The notes: generated from the sequence alone by a model not told the origin. A DNA stretch of 64,000 nucleotides from JBFHIJ01 sp963678775 (GCA_963678775.2 CAXXGR010000007.1:744001-808000); one strand, 5' to 3'. Positions 1 through 9,380 are shown, counted from the stretch's first letter. A program made the numbers and translations.

Positions 1-890
1 ATTTCTATTACATCATCTGCAAGTTTTATATTTTCATCAATGTTTCCTACTCTTCTAAATGCATCTAATTTTGCCTGTGCAAACTCGACAAATACCTCAT
101 GACTATATAGATCTGGATTGTCTTTATAATATTTTTGAATATCGTTACAAATAGTCAAAACTCTATCATAGTCAAATTTGATTTGTTGCAAATATAGTTG
201 GATTTGGAAATATCTAATTCTAAGCATATGTGAATCTTCACCCATCATTAAAGTTTCTAACTTTTTTACGCTTTGTTCAGTACGAATAATAAACGCTTCA
301 GGATGTACAGTTCTTTCCACTTTTCTGGATAAATCACAATAAAGTTCGTTAGCAACTATCTCAGCATTATAGATATGAATTTCTCTTCTAACTATCTCAA
401 CGTATTCGGAATATTTCATTTTGGTGCGGACTTTTGGGGCTATCTGCATTAATATTTTTCCGGCTTCAAGGATAAACTCCGATATTCTGTACTTTAGAGA
501 ATAATCTAATACTCTCTCAAGTATTTTTACACCGGTTTTATCAGCTTTCTTTTCAATTAATGTTCTTCCGATTTCAAGTTCTCGCTTAAACTTGTAGTAA
601 TTTTCTTCGTAAGGACTCACCCAAGGTTGTTTTTTTTCTAAAAGTAATACTGTTTCTAGTAATTTGTCTTTTAATCTAGACTTGAGCATTTGATATTTCT
701 TCTCTGAAGGATCAGAATTATATAAATCATAGGCAGCGTCTTCATCTGACGCATATCTATGATCCTTAATCCCTTCATAGAAGTTATGCATCATAGTATC
801 TCCACCTTCCTGCAAATCTTCAGGAATACCTTCTAAACGTTTTTGTCTTTTTGCATTGACTATCTTTACTACTTCAATAAGTTCTTTCAC
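1..890 (-). CDS. hypothetical helical protein (C-terminus beyond window)
   Basis: An open frame reads leftward off the window edge, so about 296 residues are visible and the C-terminus is missing. I place the start at a GTG at 890 because AAAGGA lies 7 nt upstream and an in-frame TAA lies just before it. The protein is charged and predicted mostly helical. Its region after about residue 90 looks like irregular TPR-type helix pairs, with many Tyr/Leu/Glu heptad-like spacings. There is no signal peptide or membrane segment, so it is probably cytoplasmic. I do not recognise the family, and no catalytic motif is visible. Confidence 0.7.
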   Translation of the reverse strand, partial: MKELIEVVKIVNAKRQKRLEGIPEDLQEGGDTMMHNFYEGIKDHRYASDEDAAYDLYNSDPSEKKYQMLKSRLKDKLLETVLLLEKKQPWVSPYEENYYKFKRELEIGRTLIEKKADKTGVKILERVLDYSLKYRISEFILEAGKILMQIAPKVRTKMKYSEYVEIVRREIHIYNAEIVANELYCDLSRKVERTVHPEAFIIRTEQSVKKLETLMMGEDSHMLRIRYFQIQLYLQQIKFDYDRVLTICNDIQKYYKDNPDLYSHEVFVEFAQAKLDAFRRVGNIDENIKLADDVIE

Positions 891-1123
891 AGTAATATTC
901 CTTTGGTATTACATTTGTACTTTTTTTGAATTTAAGTAATTTTCATCATAATACAAAATATTTTATCATTTAACATATCTTACTGTATAACAATGAGATA
1001 GAAATATATATGGTTCGGAATGTAAATTTGTACTTGTAATATTTTCAAATTATTCCATGTTTGTTTTGTAAGTATATTTCTATTATTAAGAATATTCACT
1101 ATTATAATTGAGATACTGTAATA

Positions 1124-2599
1124 TTATTTAGTAGTATATTTTTTAATTTCTGCTATTTCAGACTTAGTATAAAAGCCTAATAATTTTAGTAACACTAAAT
1201 GCAGAATCATCATAGCAAGTTTGAAAGTCAGGTTATATATAAGTTCAGTGAAGCTATTACAGACAAAATCAATAAGTAAAACGATTGAAGTAGAGGCACA
1301 TATTTTGATAATTCTTCCCCATTCATATTCAATTTTATATATACCTTTTTGAAAATAATACAATACACCTGCACTTATTATGTATGCGAATAGAGTGTTG
1401 TAGGCAGCTGCTATATAACCGTAAATTGGAATAAATATTATATTTGATACGATATTAAATGCCGCTGCTATTCCAATGGATATCGGTAAGTATTTAGTCT
1501 TTTTTGTGATGTAAAACGAAGCAGTTAGATTAGTAAATATCCCATTAAAATAGTAAGCAATTAGAATAATCGGTACTATATTTAGAGCTTCCCAATAGTT
1601 AGAATTTATCAATGTTTTATGTGTAGCTATAGGTATTTTGACAATAAAATCAACAAATAGTGTTATAAATAAAAACAGAAATGAGGCTATTAAAGTAAAA
1701 TATGTTAGAACACGAGCAAATAGTTCTTTAGCATTTTTTTCTTTGCGATTATTTAGATAGAACGGCTTCCATGCATATTCAAACATAGATACAAAAAGCA
1801 TCATTGGAATACCCAACTTATAATTGATTGAGTATATACCTGTCTGTTCTGAGCCATTTTGACCTCCTACCAGAAACTTAATTAAAGGTTGATCTGATAT
1901 TTGTAAAACAATAGCAGAAAGACTCGCAGGAATTGTTGGCAATCCAAATATGAGCATTTCTTTGTAGAGTTTAAAATCGTATTTAAAAAGTTTGTTTTTA
2001 TAAAGTTGATAGGATAAAATTAAAGCCCCGGCAATAGATGAAATGAACTGTGCTTTCAATGCCCCGGCAGGTCCATGTTTAAGAACTATCACGAAATACA
2101 GAGAAAGACCTACAGCTAAAACAATTATACTGAAACGTGTTAAAGTAAATAATTTAGCATTGTCTGATAGCCTCAAGTATGCATAAGGTATAAGCATCAG
2201 AGAATCTAAAAATGGTATCCATGATGCATATTGTATCATCGGTAGCCCATAGCTCTCAGTGGTAAACCAAGAAGCAATAATTCCTGAAAACATATATAAT
2301 ATTAACGAAAGGAACAAGGATGTTGCTGCAATACTTATGTAAGCATTTGAAAATACTCGTCTACTCTCATTGGGATTATCTTTATCCCAAAATCTGAAAA
2401 ATGCAGATTCCATCCCAAATGTAGCTAATATCCCCATAAATGCAACAATTGCAAGAACCGAAGACAAATCACCTAATTCTGAAGGCTGTAAATCCTGAGT
2501 ATAGAACAAAGTTAGAGTAAATGTCAGGAATCTTCCTGCTATCATCAATAATCCATAAATCATAGTATCTTTTGTTAACGACTTGAGCTTATCTTTCAT
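1124..2599 (-). CDS. polysaccharide/oligosaccharide flippase (Wzx/MATE-like)
   Basis: A 491-residue integral membrane protein with about 12-14 hydrophobic segments spread along its whole length. The N-terminus has the pattern usual in the polysaccharide biosynthesis (Wzx/MurJ-MATE) superfamily: a short basic stretch, a first helix with GR, and a conserved ExAFFRFW-like loop near residues 64-72. Family members flip lipid-linked oligosaccharides across the inner membrane for O-antigen, capsule or exopolysaccharide assembly. No glycosyltransferase lies next to it in this window, so the substrate cannot be inferred. It appears to be its own transcription unit, with 141 nt to the divergent next gene. 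Confidence 0.85.
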   Translation of the reverse strand: MKDKLKSLTKDTMIYGLLMIAGRFLTFTLTLFYTQDLQPSELGDLSSVLAIVAFMGILATFGMESAFFRFWDKDNPNESRRVFSNAYISIAATSLFLSLILYMFSGIIASWFTTESYGLPMIQYASWIPFLDSLMLIPYAYLRLSDNAKLFTLTRFSIIVLAVGLSLYFVIVLKHGPAGALKAQFISSIAGALILSYQLYKNKLFKYDFKLYKEMLIFGLPTIPASLSAIVLQISDQPLIKFLVGGQNGSEQTGIYSINYKLGIPMMLFVSMFEYAWKPFYLNNRKEKNAKELFARVLTYFTLIASFLFLFITLFVDFIVKIPIATHKTLINSNYWEALNIVPIILIAYYFNGIFTNLTASFYITKKTKYLPISIGIAAAFNIVSNIIFIPIYGYIAAAYNTLFAYIISAGVLYYFQKGIYKIEYEWGRIIKICASTSIVLLIDFVCNSFTELIYNLTFKLAMMILHLVLLKLLGFYTKSEIAEIKKYTTK

Positions 2600-2740
2600 T
2601 ACTTACCACACAATGGTTACAGAATAATATTTTGCTTTTATACATTAAAAAGAATTCTTATTTTAAGGGGAGTAAAGTATCTTTAGAATCATACATATTT
2701 GTAATACATTTTCAACGTATAAGAAAATACCGGATAAAGT

Positions 2741-3103
2741 TTGAAAAAACTATTGAAAATATTATTATCTTTATTATTATTTATCGCTTCTCTATTGTCA
2801 ATGCACAATGAAGCAGTAAATGGTCATTATCATATTACTGAAAATGGATCAACATTTTATCATGTACATCCGTATGCACATAATCATAACAACTCTCCGT
2901 TTAAAAATCATACTCATACTAAAATAGAGTCTGTGATATATCTGAGTTACACTCACCCACTGTTTTTACTTCCTTTACTTTTATCACTTGTTGTTAAATT
3001 AGCAACTGTTTTAGCATACAATAATAGCAATAATATATTTACTTTTTCTCTTCAAGAAGCATTTGAATCTCATAAATTACGCGGCCCACCTATTGTTTTA
3101 TAA
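2741..3103 (+). CDS. small His-rich membrane protein ending in an RGPP motif
   Basis: A 120-residue protein with a TTG start (GGA about 7 nt upstream). Residues 1-20 form a hydrophobic signal/anchor. Residues 22-59 contain nine histidines, including HxH pairs at 29/31, 41/43, 47/49 and 57/59. A second hydrophobic segment covers about 65-92, and the C-terminus carries RGPP at 114-117. The plan of a short anchored protein with a periplasmic His-rich loop and a C-terminal R-G/A-P-P motif is like small proteins (for example the DUF2946/CzcI type) found next to metal uptake or efflux genes. It sits first in a run with HmuY-like and TonB receptor genes. Metal binding is inferred and the family assignment is uncertain. 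Confidence 0.7.
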   Translation: MKKLLKILLSLLLFIASLLSMHNEAVNGHYHITENGSTFYHVHPYAHNHNNSPFKNHTHTKIESVIYLSYTHPLFLLPLLLSLVVKLATVLAYNNSNNIFTFSLQEAFESHKLRGPPIVL

Positions 3104-3204
3104 CAATCGTATTGTAGATTCGTTCATATTACATTTGCCATTAGGTAAAGGTATGTTTTATTTTTCTTGAATTTATTTATTTGTAAATATATTGGAGACT
3201 TACT

Positions 3205-4485
3205 ATGAAATTAGTAAACTTATTTCTACTTGCTTTTCTTTTCAGCACTCAAATTTTAACATCTGAGACTAAAGAAGTAACAATAACCACTGGCGAAGGT
3301 TATCAAAACACAGTATGGTACTCTCTTATCAACGGTCTAGTAAAGGAAGCCCCAAAAGACAACTGGGACTTAGCTTTCCAAACCGGTCAAAATGGCTCTA
3401 TTCTTTTAAACTGCCAGAAAGGATATGAGTTATTTGAAATTTTTGATTCTGATGAATTTTCTTGGGATTCTCCTATCGATACAACAGATTTTAGAGGATC
3501 TAAAAACTTTGTGCATTGGTTAAACTCTGAAGAAACATGGAATTCAGGCGCTTTTAATCTCGGAAAAGATGGTTTTATTAGTGACGGAGATTTCGGTTGG
3601 GGCTCTTATGATATGGGAGATCACGGAATAAAAGGCACAAGAGTATTTTTACTCATTACACCTGAAAAAAAAGCTAAAAAGATTTTTATCTATAAGCTAT
3701 TAAATCGTAAATATGAATTCAAATATGCTAATTTGGATGGTACAGATGAAGTATACGCAACTGTAAATAAGAATGATAGACCAGATGTCTCTTTTATTTA
3801 TTTTGACTTTTCTACTAACACAATACTTCCTGAATCAAGAGAACCTAATTCGAATGAATGGGATTTAGTTTTTGGTAAATACATGATAAATTATCCTATA
3901 GGCGATGGTACTTATATGCCTTATGGTGTTACAGGTATAAAACAAAATCAAAATGTTTTGGCCATTCAGTTAGACGACGTAAATGTTGACACTGTTGAAG
4001 ATCCAGGGCATGACTTATATGATCCAAATATTACCACAATTGGTTCAGATTGGAAAGAGTTTGACATGGCAACATATACATACAATTTAGCTGAAGACAG
4101 AGCCTACTTTGTAGAAGATTTGTATGGAGCAATTTTCAAGTTAGTCTTCACTGATTTTTCAGGTAGTACAGATGGTAAATATGTATTCAATCAGACAAGA
4201 ATGGGTACATCAGTAAGCGAAACTATGAGTAACGTCAAATTAGCAGTCTACCCAAATGTGATAGATAAAAATGAATCTTTTTCTATAGTATTAAGCGATG
4301 AGTTTCCGCAAACATACAATTTATCAGTAGTTGACTTGACAGGCAATAAAGTACTAACTAAATCAATCGAATCTGATTATCTCAAAAACATCTCAATTAA
4401 TGCTTCAAATATTGCATCCGGAGTTTATTTTATTAACATTTCTAATGCAAATGGCATCTTGACTCAAAAATTGATTGTGAGATAA
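3205..4485 (+). CDS. secreted HmuY-like protein with type IX secretion C-terminal domain
   Basis: 426 residues with a Sec signal peptide at about 1-20 and a GGAGA ribosome binding site. The body is HmuY-like: it has the characteristic NWDLAFQTG and EWDLVFGKY beta-strand motifs and a GSDWKEFDMATYTY stretch near the end of the fold. HmuY proteins bind haem or related ligands at the cell surface and hand them to a TonB receptor. The last 80 or so residues form a type A T9SS sorting domain (VYPN motif, then a GNK/GVYFI pattern, ending KLIVR). This predicts export across the outer membrane and surface attachment or release. The next gene starts 2 nt after the stop, so the two are probably co-transcribed. 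Confidence 0.85.
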   Translation: MKLVNLFLLAFLFSTQILTSETKEVTITTGEGYQNTVWYSLINGLVKEAPKDNWDLAFQTGQNGSILLNCQKGYELFEIFDSDEFSWDSPIDTTDFRGSKNFVHWLNSEETWNSGAFNLGKDGFISDGDFGWGSYDMGDHGIKGTRVFLLITPEKKAKKIFIYKLLNRKYEFKYANLDGTDEVYATVNKNDRPDVSFIYFDFSTNTILPESREPNSNEWDLVFGKYMINYPIGDGTYMPYGVTGIKQNQNVLAIQLDDVNVDTVEDPGHDLYDPNITTIGSDWKEFDMATYTYNLAEDRAYFVEDLYGAIFKLVFTDFSGSTDGKYVFNQTRMGTSVSETMSNVKLAVYPNVIDKNESFSIVLSDEFPQTYNLSVVDLTGNKVLTKSIESDYLKNISINASNIASGVYFINISNANGILTQKLIVR

Positions 4486-4487
4486 AA

Positions 4488-6707
4488 ATGAAATTATTCA
4501 CTATGACCCTTGTTTTTGTCTTTTTACTGGGCGCTTTCATAGCGTCCGGTAAAGAGAATGATATAATTACAATCATAGACCAAGAAACAAAAGAACCTAT
4601 ACAAGCAGCTACAATTTCGTTAATTTGCAAAAATTCTGATTGTAAATCTGACAAGAAAAAAATGATGATGGCCGATAAAAAAGGTCAATTCGTAAATCCA
4701 TTTTCTTATCCTGTTTCAGTTACTATTAGTTGCGTGGGATATTTAAGATATAGCTTTACACTTAAGAAAAATCCAGGGACGATATATTTAAAGCCAACTG
4801 TTTTATACATGAATCCTATTGTAACTACAGGGCAATATACTCCACGTTCAACTCAAAAATCAGTGTATCCTGTCAAGGTTATAGGAAACGAACGAATACA
4901 AGAGCAAGCAGCTACCAATCTTCGAGAGCTAATGACTACTGAGTCTAACATCAGACTTTCTCAGGATGGAGTTTTAGGCTCAAGTATGAGTCTAAACGGT
5001 ATTTCCGGTGAAAATATTAAGATATTGATAGACGGAGTGCCGGTAATAGGGAGAATGAACGGGAGTATTGATTTATCTCAAATAAATCTAAATAATATTG
5101 AAAGAGTTGAAATTATTGAAGGACCTATGTCTTCCGTATATGGCTCGGATGCATTAGGTGGAGTAATTAATCTTATTTCAAAAGATAGAGTAAAACCCGG
5201 CACTAGTGCTCAAGCTGAAACTTACTATGAAAGCGTAGGAAAAGTCAATTTAAATGGCGGTTTTGACTATTTTAACAATAATTGGAAATTAGGCATTAAT
5301 GCAGGTCGCAACTTTTTCAATGGGTATTCGGAAAATGAGCATATCCGCTCAGATGAGTGGTCTCCGAAAGAACAATATTTTGTAGATTTAAATGCTTCTA
5401 AAAAAATTGGAAATCATACTATAAAATATCAAGGAAGTTATTTTGATGAGTACATCTTGAAACGTTACGAACCGTATGATTTTTATAAAGAACGAGCTTT
5501 TGATGATCGATTTTATACAGATAGGCTAACAAATAGTTTATTCTATAATGCAAAAGTATTTGATGATTACTATTTAAATGCTACAGTAAATTATTCGTAT
5601 TTTAAGCGAACTAGAAATAAATATTCAATAGATAGAACTAATTTATCTGAGACATTGGTATCAGATATCGGTTCTCAAGATACTTCTATTTTTAATACTT
5701 ATGTGTTTAGATCCACTTTAAGTAGTGATAAATTGTCAGACTACCTTGCCTATCAAGTAGGTCTTGACTATAAGTATGATGATGCAACTGGTCAAAAAAT
5801 AGAAGGAAATAGACAAGAAATAAGTGATTATTCTGCTTTTGGAGGTGTTCAATACTCCCCTTATGAAACTTTTACTTTACAACCTACATTTAGAATTAGT
5901 AAAAACACAAAATATGATGCTCCAATTACTTATGCTATGAATGTTAAATATACTATAATTGATAATTTAACTTTTAGAGCTACTTATGGTAAAGGATTCA
6001 GAGCTCCAAGTTTAAAAGAACTATATTTAGATTTTGTGGATTCAAATCACGAAATAACTGGTAATAAAGAGTTAGATGCTGAAGAATCTAAATCAATAAA
6101 TGCCGGTATAGAATACAATACTTTTTTCTCAGGTAGATTATTAAAGATAGAACCGAAATTCTTTTTCAATCAGATTGATAATAAAATTGAATTAGTAAAA
6201 GTAGATCCAAATTCAGAAAGAAGAATGAATCAGAATATTTCTAGATTCAAATCCATAGGTACGGCTTTTAATGTTTCTTTCTTTTCAGATGATTATATAT
6301 TTAAGTTAGGTTATAACTATACCGGGAGATATAATCAACTTTCAGAGTCAAATTCTGAAGCAGCTGAATATAGCTTCTCACATGATTTTCAAGCAAATTT
6401 TTCATGGTTAGTTCCATATTGTGGTACGCGTATGTCAATATTCTATAAATATACTGGCAAGTTACCATATATAGAATTGGTTGATAACAATGTGGAAGAG
6501 TTTTTTATAGAAGATTTTCATACATTGGATTTAACTTTCAATCGTAAATTCTTTGAATACGTGACACTCAATTTCGGTGCTAAAAACTTATTTGATGTCA
6601 AATCAATTTTTAGCGGAGCTTCTTCTGGTGGTGTACACTCAGGTGGAGGTAACTCACTTGTCAATTATGGTAGGACTTATTTCATTTCGATAGGAGTTGA
6701 TTACTAA
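4488..6707 (+). CDS. TonB-dependent outer membrane receptor
   Basis: 739 residues. A signal peptide (about 1-21) is followed by a carboxypeptidase-regulatory-like beta domain (about 25-105) with Cys at CKNSDC. The plug is at about 115-235, with ILIDGVPV and the conserved IERVEIIEGPMSSVYGSDALGGVINLISK-type block. A beta-barrel ends at the C-terminal Tyr. The receptor uses proton-motive energy passed by TonB-ExbBD to import a scarce ligand. Flanking HmuY-like genes on both sides suggest haem, a tetrapyrrole or a metal complex, though the sequence does not fix the ligand. The stop overlaps the next start by one base (TAATG), so translational coupling is likely. Confidence 0.93.
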   Translation: MKLFTMTLVFVFLLGAFIASGKENDIITIIDQETKEPIQAATISLICKNSDCKSDKKKMMMADKKGQFVNPFSYPVSVTISCVGYLRYSFTLKKNPGTIYLKPTVLYMNPIVTTGQYTPRSTQKSVYPVKVIGNERIQEQAATNLRELMTTESNIRLSQDGVLGSSMSLNGISGENIKILIDGVPVIGRMNGSIDLSQINLNNIERVEIIEGPMSSVYGSDALGGVINLISKDRVKPGTSAQAETYYESVGKVNLNGGFDYFNNNWKLGINAGRNFFNGYSENEHIRSDEWSPKEQYFVDLNASKKIGNHTIKYQGSYFDEYILKRYEPYDFYKERAFDDRFYTDRLTNSLFYNAKVFDDYYLNATVNYSYFKRTRNKYSIDRTNLSETLVSDIGSQDTSIFNTYVFRSTLSSDKLSDYLAYQVGLDYKYDDATGQKIEGNRQEISDYSAFGGVQYSPYETFTLQPTFRISKNTKYDAPITYAMNVKYTIIDNLTFRATYGKGFRAPSLKELYLDFVDSNHEITGNKELDAEESKSINAGIEYNTFFSGRLLKIEPKFFFNQIDNKIELVKVDPNSERRMNQNISRFKSIGTAFNVSFFSDDYIFKLGYNYTGRYNQLSESNSEAAEYSFSHDFQANFSWLVPYCGTRMSIFYKYTGKLPYIELVDNNVEEFFIEDFHTLDLTFNRKFFEYVTLNFGAKNLFDVKSIFSGASSGGVHSGGGNSLVNYGRTYFISIGVDY

Positions 6708-7711
6708 TGAAAACAATATATCTATATATTCTCATAGCTTTATCTTTGGTCTCTTGCATAAAAGAAGAGTCTCCTATAGAACCTATAGTAAAAACATCAT
6801 ACACAGAAACAATAGCACTCGGAAGTGACTATGCAGAACAAATTTACTATGATTTGGAAAATAGTAAAATTGTATCGTCTAATCCTTTTGAAGCTTGGGA
6901 TATAGCATTAAACTCGGCTACAGGCGTAAATGCTATTGTTCTAAATACTGCCAAATTTATGAAAATATATCCAATATTAGATAAAAAGTTTGATGAAGTC
7001 GTTTTATCAGATTATAAAGCTATTTCAGACGATATGTGGCTATATGATGCAGCGAGTGGGAATATGGACTCCACAGCTTTCGGTACTTGGTGGAGTGATG
7101 ACAAAACGCTATCTCCCAAAGACATAGTATATATAATCGATCGTGGTAAAAATGCAGTGGGTGATAAGTTAGGGCATTGGAAACTTCAAATAACTTCCGC
7201 AGATGTCATCTCTGTTTCATTTAAGATGCAAGATTTACGTGGAACAGAAATATTCGAAGCTACAATTATCAAAGATCAAACAACTAATCTCAGTATGTAT
7301 TCTTTTGATTCTAATAAGCAAGTATACTTAGAACCTCCAAAAGACTCTTGGGATTTATTGTTTACTCGCCATACAGAATTGCTATTTACTTCAGAGGGTG
7401 ATGGCTTGTGGTATGGAGTAACAAGTCTCTTGCTTAATCAAAATAGTTGTAGTGCTACATTTAATACTGATTCTACTTATAATTTAATTACTATCGATTC
7501 CGTAGATTCCTATACTTTTTCAAATCACAGAAATGCTATAGGTCACGACTGGAAGAATTATGATTTAGAAGCTGGTGTATATATTATGAGATATAGAAAT
7601 ACCTATATTATTAAATCTCGTAATGGATATTACTTTAAACTTCGCTTTATCAGTTTTACAAATGATGAAGGTATTAAAGGCTATCCTCAATTTGAATTTG
7701 AAGCATTATAG
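6707..7711 (+). CDS. HmuY-like lipoprotein
   Basis: 334 residues. The N-terminus is a lipoprotein signal with lipobox LVSC and lipidated Cys17. The rest follows the HmuY plan: AWDIALNS near residue 66, DSWDLLFTRH near 213, and GHDWKNYDLEAGVY near the end of the fold. Unlike the secreted paralogue at 3205 it has no type IX tail, so it should sit in the outer membrane as a lipoprotein, the usual form of HmuY. It is coupled to the receptor gene by a one-base overlap. The pair of HmuY-like proteins, one secreted and one lipid-anchored, may pass ligand between them to the receptor; that is inference. Confidence 0.85.
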   Translation: MKTIYLYILIALSLVSCIKEESPIEPIVKTSYTETIALGSDYAEQIYYDLENSKIVSSNPFEAWDIALNSATGVNAIVLNTAKFMKIYPILDKKFDEVVLSDYKAISDDMWLYDAASGNMDSTAFGTWWSDDKTLSPKDIVYIIDRGKNAVGDKLGHWKLQITSADVISVSFKMQDLRGTEIFEATIIKDQTTNLSMYSFDSNKQVYLEPPKDSWDLLFTRHTELLFTSEGDGLWYGVTSLLLNQNSCSATFNTDSTYNLITIDSVDSYTFSNHRNAIGHDWKNYDLEAGVYIMRYRNTYIIKSRNGYYFKLRFISFTNDEGIKGYPQFEFEAL

Positions 7712-7741
7712 TTATAAATTGCTTTATTTAGGATTTACAAA

Positions 7742-8191
7742 ATGAAAGTGATAGTACAAAGAGTTTTAGAATCAGCTATCAGTGTAGATGGAGAAAATAT
7801 CGCAGGAATTGCTCATGGGATTATGGTATTGGTCGGAATTACACAAACTGATAATGAAGATATATCTAAATGGATAATTAACAAAGTACTTAATTTAAGA
7901 ATATTTCCAGATGAGCAAGGAAAAATGAATAAATCCGTACAGGATGTAAATGGAAGCATAATGCTGATACCAAATTTTACACTTTACGGTAAATTAAAGA
8001 AAGGTTTTAGGCCAAGTTATAGCGACGCTGCAGCTCCAAATATTTCTTTGCCAATGTTTGAAAACATGATTAAACATATCAGAGATAATTTTGATATTAA
8101 TCTACAACATGGAATATTTGGTGCAGATATGAAAGTAAGCTTGATCAATGATGGCCCGGTAACAATAGTAATAAAAAAAGAGGCAGAATAA
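7742..8191 (+). CDS. dtd: D-aminoacyl-tRNA deacylase
   Basis: 149 residues, the usual length. The start MKVIVQRV, the KKGFRPSY block (86-93), GIFGADM (124-130) and the C-terminal NDGPVT motif (136-141) identify DTD. The enzyme hydrolyses D-amino acids, and glycine mischarged on tRNA-Ala, from tRNA. The cross-subunit Gly-cisPro (G138-P139) is present. The usual SQFTL active-site motif, however, reads PNFTL at 77-81, with CCA AAT clear in the DNA. The gene lies 30 nt after the HmuY lipoprotein gene and may be read from the same transcript. Its stop lies inside a hairpin shared with the convergent ybaN unit. Confidence 0.93.
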   Translation: MKVIVQRVLESAISVDGENIAGIAHGIMVLVGITQTDNEDISKWIINKVLNLRIFPDEQGKMNKSVQDVNGSIMLIPNFTLYGKLKKGFRPSYSDAAAPNISLPMFENMIKHIRDNFDINLQHGIFGADMKVSLINDGPVTIVIKKEAE

Positions 8192-8205
8192 AATTCCGCC
8201 TCTTT
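8177..8205. terminator. bidirectional terminator between dtd and ybaN
   Basis: The stem AAAGAGGC (8177-8184) pairs with GCCTCTTT (8198-8205), with a further GAAT/ATTC inside. The T-run is strong on the minus strand (within the dtd end) and weaker on the plus strand. The hairpin contains the dtd stop codon, so it appears to serve both convergent units. Confidence 0.8.
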
Positions 8206-8331
8206 CATTGAGTAGAAGAAATACCATATCCCCTCAAATTACTAAAACCAATTTATCAGGAGTAAATTGGAAAGAATACCATCAGTAAGATACTAAATAA
8301 AAGCCAATTACAAAATTATTTTTCTTTTATT

Positions 8332-8697
8332 TCAATCTTTTATAGTTCGGAGATTTAATAAATGGAATGTCACTAGTATTGCTATAATTATAATTAGTAT
8401 TTTAAGCCATATAATGCTAATTGCAAAAATAGCTGAGTATAAAATAGAAATCCATAAAAATAATATAGTAACTATTTTTACTCGTAAAGGCATTGACTTT
8501 TTATCTCTATAATTCTTGATATATCCGCCTAATACTTTGTTTTCCATTAGTCTATTGTAGAACTTTTCAGAGCTTTTAGCATAGCACCAAGCTGCAAAAA
8601 GCAAAAATGGAGTTGTAGGCATTATAGGTAAAAATATACCAATAAGTCCTAGAATAACTGATAAAGTGCCAATGCTAATTAATAGTATCTTTTTCAA
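8332..8697 (-). CDS. YbaN/DUF454 family inner membrane protein
   Basis: 121 residues with the DUF454 signature: an N-terminal membrane helix rich in Gly, then GIFLPIMPTTPFLLFAAWC and a basic SSEKFYNRLM helix, and two further membrane helices after about residue 72. The function of this family is not established. The start is TTG at 8697, supported by AAGGA 8 nt upstream. That start lies 23 nt inside the end of the SanA-like gene, so translation is probably coupled. It is the last gene of the unit and ends before the bidirectional hairpin at 8177. Confidence 0.85.
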   Translation of the reverse strand: MKKILLISIGTLSVILGLIGIFLPIMPTTPFLLFAAWCYAKSSEKFYNRLMENKVLGGYIKNYRDKKSMPLRVKIVTILFLWISILYSAIFAISIIWLKILIIIIAILVTFHLLNLRTIKD

Positions 8698-9376
8698 TAA
8701 TTATTTCCTTCATGTGAGATTGTCTAACTTTGCCTACCGGAATCTTCTCGCCTAAAAATTTTGGATTTTTGCCAATCAGTAAATCTAAAAACACTTTGAC
8801 TCTAGCAAAATACTCTCTCGAATGGGTCTTGTAACCGTAGTATTTACTTACAGCTTTTGCATTATACGCTATTGTATTTAGTCCTTTTTTGTGAGATATA
8901 AATACTGCTCTTTCATTATGAAATTTCTGAGATATAATAGTATATTGTTTTTGACAAAATATTTCATTGGCACGAACAACTGCATCCAGCGTCCTAAACC
9001 CGGCATAATCTAAATATATTGAAGTATCCGGTATCCCTAATTTTAATAATTCTTTTCTCATTGCCATAGGTTCGTTATAATAAATAATTGAGTTATCTCC
9101 ACTCAATATCAAATAATCTACCTTACCAGCCCGATACAAAGAAACAGCTGCATCTATTCTATATTTGAAGAATAGATTAATTCTCCCATCTATTGTATAT
9201 TTGCTTGTACCTAATAGTAGACCTGCCTTGTTATGTGGCAAATCATCAATATGATCATATATAAAATCCTTTGAGTAACTACTTATATAATAGTTACTCA
9301 AAAACAGAACAGCTATTATCGAAACTACAAATAATAATATCAATAATACCGCATATATAATATATTTTTTAAGCAA
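8675..9376 (-). CDS. SanA/YdcF-like DUF218 envelope protein
   Basis: A single N-terminal membrane helix is followed by a DUF218 domain. Markers are AGLLLGTSKY, then YRIDAAVSLYRAGKVDYLILSGDN, the EPMAMRKELLKLGIP block, and FRTLDAVVRANEIF. This order matches SanA of enterobacteria, an inner-membrane protein linked to envelope barrier function; its biochemistry is unsettled. I chose the TTG at 9376 because AAAGG sits 8 nt upstream and the start then falls just after the cytochrome stop. An ATG at 9403 would add nine residues but overlaps the cytochrome gene and has no clear ribosome site. Confidence 0.85.
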   Translation of the reverse strand: MLKKYIIYAVLLILLFVVSIIAVLFLSNYYISSYSKDFIYDHIDDLPHNKAGLLLGTSKYTIDGRINLFFKYRIDAAVSLYRAGKVDYLILSGDNSIIYYNEPMAMRKELLKLGIPDTSIYLDYAGFRTLDAVVRANEIFCQKQYTIISQKFHNERAVFISHKKGLNTIAYNAKAVSKYYGYKTHSREYFARVKVFLDLLIGKNPKFLGEKIPVGKVRQSHMKEIIIEKDTIN

Positions 9377-9380
9377 ATTA

